Source: UBA7703 sp034926785 (lineage in GTDB: Bacteria; Bacillota; Clostridia; Christensenellales; CAG-138). From it: a stretch of 18,376 bases of DNA. The stretch covers positions 1-18,376 of the forward strand of contig JAYFQU010000035.1 in assembly GCA_034926785.1 (NCBI GenBank). The letters are read 5' to 3'. Shown piece by piece: positions 13,170 through 18,376 of the stretch (the first letter of the stretch is position 1; each line of letters opens with the position of its first letter). The notes beneath the pieces were generated by a model. That model ran no database searches, was not told the origin of the DNA, and worked only from the letters and a program-made list of their open reading frames with translations. The position numbers were made by a program, and so were the translations under genes.

Positions 13170-14501
13170 TTGGAAGAGCAAATCGCAACGCCAAAGCTCC
13201 GGCGCGATGAACGCACCGAGAGCGGCATTCGAATTCTATATGAGGACAATCATCTGCTCGTGGTCGAGAAGCCGGTCAACCTGCCGGTGCAGGCGGATCG
13301 TTCCGGCGACGAGGACTTGCTCTCGCTCTTAAAGGCATACCTGCGCGCGCGTTACGGCAAGCCCGGCGAGGCGTATCTGGGCCTGGTGCACCGGCTCGAC
13401 CGTCCTGTCGGCGGGGTGATGGTGTTTGCGAAAACCAGCAAGTCGGCAGAGCGGCTCAGCGCGCAATTCAACACGCATGAGGCGAAAAAGCGATATGCCG
13501 CGATTGTCTCCGGCCGGCCGAAATCGCGGGATGACCGGACCGACTGGCTTTATAAGGACGAAGCCACCTTTTCCTCACGCGTGGTGCCAAAGGGTACGGA
13601 GGGCGCGAAGGAGGCCCGGCTGAGCTATTCGCTGCTGGGGCAGGCGGAAAAGACCGCGCTGCTGGATATCGAACTCTATACGGGCAGGCCGCATCAGATT
13701 CGAGTGCAGCTCCTGCAAGCGGGCTATCCGATCTATGGGGATCAGCGGTATGCGCCGAACGCCGCGCCGGGAGAGCAGATTCGTCTCTGGGCGTATGCGC
13801 TGACGCTGACGCACCCGACGCAGAAGGAACCCATGACGTTTTTTTCCGCGCCGCCGTGGCGGGAAGAGGCGTTTTCCGCGCAAATCGCTCTGCTGCCTGC
13901 GTTCTCCGCATGCCGCGGGGTCTATCTGGACGAGCATTGCATCGCGGTGGATAAAAACGCGGGTGTGGAGACGGAGGGAGAACTGCTCGGCGAGCTGGAA
14001 TCGCTGTTTGAAAGCGTCTACCCCGTCCACCGGCTGGACGCGAACACCGAAGGGATCGTGCTCTTTGCGCGGACGGAGGAAGACGCGGCGAAGTATGAGC
14101 AGCTTTTTTATACCCATGATTTAAAAAAGATCTATCACGCCGTCGTTCGCGGCGTTCCTGAGCCGCAGGGCCGTCTGATCCACTGGGTCAGCAAGGACGC
14201 GGATGGGTCGTTTGTCCGTCTCTGCCGCGAAGGGGACGCGGGTGCGCTCCGCTGCGAGCTGAGCTATCGCGTGCTGAATAGCGACGGCGAAACGAGCTTG
14301 GTCGAGATTGAACTCTTCACCGGGCGCACGCATCAAATTCGGGTGCAGATGGCGGCAATCGGTCACCCCGTGCTGGGGGACGATAAATATGGCGATCGCG
14401 AATTCAACAAACTCCGCAAAAAGAGAACCCAGCAACTGCTTGCGAAGCGTTTGGAGATCGACGGCCATGTGTTTGAGAGTTTGCGGGAGTTGGAGCGATA
14501 G
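13170..14501 (+). CDS. Tandem double-domain RluA-family pseudouridine synthase
   Basis: This 443-residue frame contains two complete RluA-type catalytic cores and no S4 domain. Core 1 (about 20-230) has HRLD (74-77, catalytic Asp77) in GLVHRLDRPVGG, conserved Tyr109 in KKRYAAIVSG, and TGRPHQIRVQ (171-180). Core 2 (about 250-440) has HRLD (287-290, Asp290) in PVHRLDANTEG, Tyr322 in KKIYHAVVRG, and TGRTHQIRVQ (384-393). Family members isomerise uridine to pseudouridine in rRNA or tRNA and usually have one core in 220-320 residues. No stop, frameshift or obvious internal ribosome binding site separates the halves, and both keep catalytic residues, so both may be active. The halves are well diverged, so the fusion is not a recent duplication. 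The start is TTG, with AGAGG about 10 nt upstream. It follows the methyltransferase gene by 47 bp. Confidence 0.88.
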   Translation: MEEQIATPKLRRDERTESGIRILYEDNHLLVVEKPVNLPVQADRSGDEDLLSLLKAYLRARYGKPGEAYLGLVHRLDRPVGGVMVFAKTSKSAERLSAQFNTHEAKKRYAAIVSGRPKSRDDRTDWLYKDEATFSSRVVPKGTEGAKEARLSYSLLGQAEKTALLDIELYTGRPHQIRVQLLQAGYPIYGDQRYAPNAAPGEQIRLWAYALTLTHPTQKEPMTFFSAPPWREEAFSAQIALLPAFSACRGVYLDEHCIAVDKNAGVETEGELLGELESLFESVYPVHRLDANTEGIVLFARTEEDAAKYEQLFYTHDLKKIYHAVVRGVPEPQGRLIHWVSKDADGSFVRLCREGDAGALRCELSYRVLNSDGETSLVEIELFTGRTHQIRVQMAAIGHPVLGDDKYGDREFNKLRKKRTQQLLAKRLEIDGHVFESLRELER

Positions 14502-14512
14502 GGGATAACAAG

Positions 14513-14536
14513 AGAGGTTCGCGGACGCGAACCTCT
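14513..14536. terminator. Hairpin between convergent genes, probable bidirectional terminator
   Basis: AGAGGTTCGC (14513-14522) and GCGAACCTCT (14527-14536) form a perfect 10-bp stem with a 4-nt loop, 12 nt after the RluA stop and 9 bp from the end of the convergent gene. T-richness after it is modest on both strands (TCTCATTCTT on plus), so it may be inefficient. Confidence 0.7.
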
Positions 14537-14544
14537 TCTCATTC

Positions 14545-16128
14545 TTAATCGTCATACAATCCATATCCGCAGACGGGGCAGCGATCCCGCGCCGCGGAAT
14601 ATCGTCTTCCGCACTCCGGGCACTCAATGGAGTTCTTCTCGTTCAGATGCTTCGGGTCGGGCACGCGGGGCAGCCGCTGAGTCGGGCGCTGGATGCGCTC
14701 GGTATAACGTTTTTCGGGGAAGGGGTATCCGCAGTGCGGGCAAACCTCCGTTCCCTTGACCACCTCGTTGTCGCAGCGGGGGCAGAAGATATACTCAAGC
14801 TCCTCCTCCGGTTCAAACAGCGTTTCCACCGTGTCCTGCTTCGGCTTGGGCGGCGGCATGCGGTCGTCGTCCGGGTGATGCCCGCAATAAGGACAGGTGG
14901 CCAGCCCGCCGGGAATCTTTTTGCCGCATTTCTCACACTTCGGCTCTTGTCTGGGCGGCGGGGGCGTATAGCCGGACGCGCCGGGTTGCTCGGCATCCGC
15001 CTGCGCGGCGGCCTGCCGCTGGCGTTCCGCCTCCTGCTCGGCCAGCTCGATCGGGTCACCGGGATAATAGCCGCAGTGCGGACAGGTGGAGAGGAACGGC
15101 GGTTTCTTCCTATTACAGCGCGGGCAGATATCCTTTGGCAACTCCTGCCGCACGGGTGGCGCGGGTTCTGCGGGCGGCTCCTGCCAGTCGTCATATTCCT
15201 CGACAGGCTCGTCGTCATACCCCTCGCCGTCCAGCAAATCCCCGTCCGCCTCGTCAAAATCGAACGCCTCATCCTCATCGTCAAAGAGATCCGGCGTTTC
15301 AATATCAAATCCGCAGCGCGGGCAAATCTTTGTATCGGGAGAGAGCTTCTTTCCGCAGTCCGGGCATTTGATCCTGTCGCCGAAGGAGGCTTTTTTGGGC
15401 GCGGCTTTCTTTGAGGATCCAATACTTGATATGGGTTTTGGCGCGGGTTTTGGCATTGTCGCGACGAGCTCCGGCAGCTCGGCTCTGAGGCGAATCGCTT
15501 TTAAAAGACCCGCAATGCCGAAGAGAATGATACCTGCGCGGAACATCAGTTCCCGCACAAGCTGCAGGGTTGTGTAGCTTTTTCGGAGCACGAGCGCGAC
15601 GATGAGCGTCGCAATCACGGAGAGGCTTGTGGACGCGATAGCCGCGGCAAAGAGCGCATTATCCGGTGGAATTGTCTGGTTCCGGTCGGAGAGCTGATAG
15701 AGCACGCAGGGGACGACCAGCGCGGCGAGGAGGGTTACAAAATCCAGCAGATAAACGAACTCAAAAAACAGGATCATCTCGACGAGATAACTGATTGCGC
15801 TGATGATACCCCAGACCGCGAAGAGCGCGTTGAGCAGCAGGTACAGGTTGCCCGGCTTCATGCGCAGCCGCCTGCCCCGGTTTTGTACCAGCAGATAAAA
15901 CGCAAACCCGATGACGGCGATGATGACGACGGAACTTAGAATGCCAAAGAAGGTAAAGTTCTCCGGCGGCGCCTGATCCAGTTTATTGCGGGTATAGGCA
16001 TCGGAAAAGAGCTGCAGCAGCGTAAAGACACGCGCAATCAGAAACAGCAGCGCACCGTAAAAAACCGCCCCGCTCGTGACAAAGCTGGCGGACTGGTAGC
16101 GCTTCTTTGGTTGTGCGCGCCGTTCCAT
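14545..16128 (-). CDS. Polytopic membrane protein with five C-terminal zinc ribbons
   Basis: The 527-residue protein has about six membrane helices in residues 17-213 (roughly 17-41, 58-81, 95-116, 118-145, 156-181, 190-213) and a long cytoplasmic tail. The tail carries five zinc-ribbon units, each CxxC-x10-CxxCG: Cys 255/258/269/272, 335/338/349/352, 398/401/412/415, 449/452/463/466 and 503/506/517/520. A very acidic stretch (278-315) separates the first two, and Pro- and Gln-rich linkers the others. I do not recognise the membrane part. Such DZR/zinc-ribbon tails usually bind proteins or nucleic acid; no enzyme motif is visible. The ATG at 16128 has no Shine-Dalgarno, and an extended -10 lies 6 nt upstream, so the mRNA may be leaderless. 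It is divergent from the mutase gene. Confidence 0.85.
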   Translation of the reverse strand: MERRAQPKKRYQSASFVTSGAVFYGALLFLIARVFTLLQLFSDAYTRNKLDQAPPENFTFFGILSSVVIIAVIGFAFYLLVQNRGRRLRMKPGNLYLLLNALFAVWGIISAISYLVEMILFFEFVYLLDFVTLLAALVVPCVLYQLSDRNQTIPPDNALFAAAIASTSLSVIATLIVALVLRKSYTTLQLVRELMFRAGIILFGIAGLLKAIRLRAELPELVATMPKPAPKPISSIGSSKKAAPKKASFGDRIKCPDCGKKLSPDTKICPRCGFDIETPDLFDDEDEAFDFDEADGDLLDGEGYDDEPVEEYDDWQEPPAEPAPPVRQELPKDICPRCNRKKPPFLSTCPHCGYYPGDPIELAEQEAERQRQAAAQADAEQPGASGYTPPPPRQEPKCEKCGKKIPGGLATCPYCGHHPDDDRMPPPKPKQDTVETLFEPEEELEYIFCPRCDNEVVKGTEVCPHCGYPFPEKRYTERIQRPTQRLPRVPDPKHLNEKNSIECPECGRRYSAARDRCPVCGYGLYDD

Positions 16129-16134
16129 AGGGGT

Positions 16135-16163
16135 ATGATAGCACAGCCCGCCTTGCCATGCAA
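16135..16163 (-). promoter_or_regulatory. Promoter of the zinc-ribbon gene, placed for leaderless transcription
   Basis: On the minus strand TTGCAT (16163-16158) and TATCAT (16140-16135) are 17 bp apart, and TGC directly before the -10 makes it an extended -10. Six bases separate it from the ATG at 16128. Its -35 touches the -35 of the plus-strand mutase promoter. Confidence 0.55.
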
Positions 16164-16181
16164 CACAGCGGCGGGTATAAT
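16153..16181 (+). promoter_or_regulatory. Strong sigma-A type promoter of the phosphohexomutase gene
   Basis: TTGCCA (16153-16158, five of six) and TATAAT (16176-16181, six of six) are exactly 17 bp apart. The leader would run about 120 nt to the start codon. CCCGCC (16147-16152) and GGCGGG (16170-16175) form an inverted repeat around the -35 region, a possible operator shared with the divergent promoter. Confidence 0.8.
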
Positions 16182-16193
16182 CAAAAGTGGATG

Positions 16194-16261
16194 CTCCGCC
16201 ACGGTTTGCGGAGGCAGATTTCTAATTGAGTCCGAGCGATCAGCTCCGCCGCCTGGCGGAG
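16194..16261 (+). promoter_or_regulatory. Two related hairpins in the mutase 5' leader
   Basis: CTCCGC (16194-16199) pairs with GCGGAG (16208-16213), and CTCCGCC (16244-16250) pairs with GGCGGAG (16255-16261). Because the arms are the same sequence, arm 1 of the first can also pair with arm 2 of the second, giving alternative folds. Both downstream arms contain GGAGG. No terminator T-tract follows either one. I see no known riboswitch consensus. Confidence 0.5.
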
Positions 16262-16307
16262 GCACAGGCAAGGCGAACCCATAAAACAACCGGAAAGGAA
16301 CGCATCA

Positions 16308-18044
16308 TTGTATATGGATACAAGAGCCGTTTATGAATCCTGGCGGAATGAGCCGTCGCTGGATGAAGCGACCCGCGCGGAACTAAACGCAATCTCGGCG
16401 GATGATCGGGAGATTGAGGAGCGTTTTTATCGCGAGCTGGAGTTTGGCACTGCGGGCCTGAGAGGGATCCTCGGCGCGGGCACCAACCGCATGAATGCCT
16501 ATGTGGTGCGCCGGGCGACACAGGGATTGAGCAACTATCTGCTCGCCTGTGAGGGGGCAAAGGAGCGCGGCGTCTGCATCGCCTATGATTCGCGCCTGTA
16601 TTCGCCGGAGTTTGCAAAAGAAACCGCCCGGGTGCTGGCCGCAAACGGCGTCAAGACCTATCTGTTTTCCGCGTTGCATTCCGTTCCGCAGCTTTCGTTT
16701 GCGGTGCAGCATCTCAACTGTCTGGCCGGCGTGGTGATTACCGCCTCGCATAACCCCAGCAAATACAACGGCTACAAGGTCTATTGGGCATACGGCGGGC
16801 AGGCCGCGCCGGAACAGGCCTCGGCAATCTATGACGAGATCCAGAATGTGCCGATGTTTGCGCCGCGTGTCGCGGACTTTGACGCGGCGGTTGCCTCGGG
16901 CGTAATCACGATGATTGGCGCGGAGGAGGACGAGGCATATTACGGCGCGACGGAGAAGCTTTTGCTCAACCCCGATCTTGTGCGCCGGCGCGGCGGCGAT
17001 CTGCCGATTGTCTACACTCCGCTGCATGGTTCCGGTGCGGTGCCTGTGCGGGAATTGCTCTCCCGCGTGGGATTTCTAAGCCTTATCACGGTGCCGGAGC
17101 AGAGCGCGCCGGATGGGCATTTTCCGACTGTGACCGCGCCAAACCCGGAGGATCCGGATGCGTTTCGCCTCGCGATTGCGCTGGCGGAGGAGAAGGGCGC
17201 GCGCGTCTGCCTCGCGACCGATCCGGATGCGGACCGCCTCGGCGTTGCGGTCAAAACCAAGCAAAACGAATGGCTGACGCTGAGCGGAAACCAGATCGGC
17301 TGCATTCTGCTGGAGCATATCCTCTCCTCGCTGAACCGCCAGAACCGCCTGCCGAAAAACGGCGTGGTGATTAAGAGCATCGTCTCCACGCGGCTTGCGG
17401 ATGCGATTGCCGCAGCATACGGCGTTTCGTTGGAGAACGTGATGACGGGGTTCCGGTTTATCGGGGAAAAGGTGGACGAATATCAAACCAGTGGGGAGAA
17501 AACCTTCCTCTTTGGCTTTGAGGAAAGTTTCGGCTTTCTCGCTGGCGGCCTCGCGCGGGATAAGGACGCGGTTTCCTCCGCCATGCTGGCCGCGGAGGCG
17601 TGCATCTGTTATGCCGAGCGCGGCATGACCCTCTCGGACGCGCTGGATGAGATTTATGCGACCTATGGATTCTTTAGCGAGAGCGTCAAGAGCTATACCC
17701 TGGAGGGCAAGGAGGGAATGGAGAAGATCGCCGGAGCGATGCAAAAACTCAGGCAATCTCCACCCATATCCTTTGCGGGCAGGGCTGTTATCACCGCGGA
17801 GGACTATCTTGCACGTGTCTGCTCGCACACGGATGGCACGCAGTGCGAAATTTCGCTGCCGAAGTCGGATACCCTGCGCTGGCTGCTTAAGGACGAGAGT
17901 TGGATCGTCATCCGGCCCAGCGGAACCGAGCCGAAACTGAAGCTCTATATCGGCGCGCGCGCAAAGACTAAGCAGGAGCTGACGGTCGCCCTCACTGCGC
18001 TCATGGCGGATGTGGACGGCTTATTAAGGGGTTATTTGGCATAA
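16308..18044 (+). CDS. Phosphoglucomutase/phosphomannomutase (alpha-D-phosphohexomutase)
   Basis: The 578-residue length and motifs fit the PgcA-type long bacterial phosphohexomutases. FGTAGLRG (46-53) opens domain 1; TASHNPSKYNGYKVY (145-159) holds the phosphorylated Ser147; DPDADR (305-310) binds the magnesium; GFEESFGF (403-410) is the sugar-binding loop; and RPSGTEPK (536-543) is the phosphate-binding loop of domain 4. It interconverts hexose 1- and 6-phosphates, feeding nucleotide-sugar synthesis for glycans or glycogen. Whether glucose or mannose is preferred cannot be told. The start is TTG at 16308, with AAGGAA about 7 nt upstream; the ATG at 16314 has poorer spacing (13 nt). It is a single-gene unit with a 120-nt structured leader. 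I see no clear terminator after it. Confidence 0.93.
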   Translation: MYMDTRAVYESWRNEPSLDEATRAELNAISADDREIEERFYRELEFGTAGLRGILGAGTNRMNAYVVRRATQGLSNYLLACEGAKERGVCIAYDSRLYSPEFAKETARVLAANGVKTYLFSALHSVPQLSFAVQHLNCLAGVVITASHNPSKYNGYKVYWAYGGQAAPEQASAIYDEIQNVPMFAPRVADFDAAVASGVITMIGAEEDEAYYGATEKLLLNPDLVRRRGGDLPIVYTPLHGSGAVPVRELLSRVGFLSLITVPEQSAPDGHFPTVTAPNPEDPDAFRLAIALAEEKGARVCLATDPDADRLGVAVKTKQNEWLTLSGNQIGCILLEHILSSLNRQNRLPKNGVVIKSIVSTRLADAIAAAYGVSLENVMTGFRFIGEKVDEYQTSGEKTFLFGFEESFGFLAGGLARDKDAVSSAMLAAEACICYAERGMTLSDALDEIYATYGFFSESVKSYTLEGKEGMEKIAGAMQKLRQSPPISFAGRAVITAEDYLARVCSHTDGTQCEISLPKSDTLRWLLKDESWIVIRPSGTEPKLKLYIGARAKTKQELTVALTALMADVDGLLRGYLA

Positions 18045-18151
18045 ATTCAAGTAAATGCGTTTGATTTTTGCTGCGGGCGGTCTGATTTTGTACGGATACT
18101 CAAAAAATAACAGGCGCACGAAAAATATTTTATATATTGCGGTCCGGGTCG

Positions 18152-18180
18152 TTGACTTTGCCAAATAGCGGGACTATGAT
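18152..18180 (+). promoter_or_regulatory. Strong promoter of gdhA
   Basis: TTGACT (18152-18157) and TATGAT (18175-18180) are 17 bp apart, five of six matches each. An AT-rich tract (18119-18138) lies just upstream and may help polymerase binding. The leader to the ATG would be about 49 nt. Confidence 0.8.
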
Positions 18181-18235
18181 GAGCTTGAGCGGATTCCCAC
18201 ACATCACACATTTTTAGCATATCAGGAGGACAGGC

Positions 18236-18376
18236 ATGAACGCCTATATTCAGCGGGTATTGGAAGACGTAAAGAAAAAGAATAGCAACGAGCCGGAGTT
18301 TCTGCAGACGGTGGAAGAGGTGTATTCCTCTCTGGAAGCGGTGGTAAACAAGCATCCGGAATATGAGGCATGCGGA
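18236..18376 (+). CDS. gdhA: NADP-specific glutamate dehydrogenase, N-terminal 47 residues (cut by window end)
   Basis: Only the first 47 codons are in the window. The start MNAYIQRVLEDVKKKN and the following NEPEFLQTVEEV and KHPEYE stretches match the N-terminal helices of hexameric NADP-dependent glutamate dehydrogenases of Clostridia, as I remember them. Full-length members have about 445 residues; the catalytic lysines and Rossmann domain would lie beyond the edge. The enzyme makes glutamate from 2-oxoglutarate and ammonium. The ATG has an ideal AGGAGGA site (18224-18230) five nt upstream, and a separate promoter lies at 18152-18180, so it is transcribed apart from the mutase gene. Confidence 0.9.
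   Translation, partial: MNAYIQRVLEDVKKKNSNEPEFLQTVEEVYSSLEAVVNKHPEYEACG

Noticed and set aside
14643..15422. Long alternative frames on both strands within the zinc-ribbon gene
   Set aside because: Arg/Pro-rich composition without domains; the annotated frame has five regular zinc ribbons and membrane helices.
18045..18235. Terminator after the phosphohexomutase gene
   Set aside because: I looked for a GC-rich stem followed by T residues and found only AT-rich sequence and the gdhA promoter; read-through into gdhA remains possible.
1..18376. tRNA, rRNA, transposase, integrase, toxin-antitoxin or phage-defence genes
   Set aside because: None of the open frames or intergenic regions shows their motifs; the window looks like ordinary chromosomal housekeeping and envelope genes.

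Overview
The window looks like chromosomal DNA of a low-redundancy, moderately high-GC member of the Bacillota, probably class Clostridia and possibly a gut lineage such as Christensenellales. The lineage guess is an inference from gene content and protein style: a clostridial-type NADP glutamate dehydrogenase N-terminus, a MurG2-like glycosyltransferase, a GT2-GtrA fusion, an LCP protein, and surface proteins with long Pro/Thr/Ala/Asp linkers. No marker gene settles it. I saw no tRNA, rRNA, CRISPR array, insertion sequence, prophage or integration scar. Coding density is high and gene starts mostly have AGGAGG-like ribosome binding sites.

Left part (1-4970), envelope genes. Positions 1-163 hold a dense run of stem-loops. 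A minus-strand operon reads from a TTTTCA-N17-TATACT promoter (2780-2808) through a GT2-GtrA membrane glycosyltransferase (2661-1624), a phosphodiester-glycosidase (NAGPA) domain membrane protein (1559-495) and a 101-residue membrane protein (480-175). Diverging from it, an LCP-family wall-polymer transferase with an extra C-terminal domain (2995-4902) has an extended -10 promoter and ends in a strong bidirectional terminator shared with the convergent methyltransferase gene.

Middle part (4982-12062), all on the minus strand. A short-chain dehydrogenase (12062-11166) ends in a clear terminator. It is followed by a MecA-like penicillin-binding transpeptidase with a 165-residue low-complexity insert (10978-7922), a MurG2-like glycosyltransferase (7793-6708) and a disordered-HEAT-methyltransferase fusion (6715-4982) that overlaps the murG-like gene by 8 bp. 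A terminator-like hairpin lies between a putative promoter and the murG-like start, so it may act as an attenuator.

Right part (12241-18376). A COG1092-type RNA methyltransferase and a tandem double-domain RluA pseudouridine synthase form a plus-strand pair of RNA-modification genes. They converge on a membrane protein with five identical-spacing zinc ribbons (16128-14545). That gene shares an overlapping divergent promoter region with a phosphohexomutase gene (16308-18044). The window ends inside gdhA, which has its own strong promoter.

The most unusual items are: the 443-residue protein with two complete RluA catalytic cores; the hairpin array at the left edge, whose wobble pairs favour one strand; two genes that lack a Shine-Dalgarno and have a -10 box 6-7 nt from the start codon (candidate leaderless mRNAs); the hairpin switch in front of the murG-like gene; and the five-zinc-ribbon membrane protein. 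I do not see a multi-gene system that I can confidently call new.
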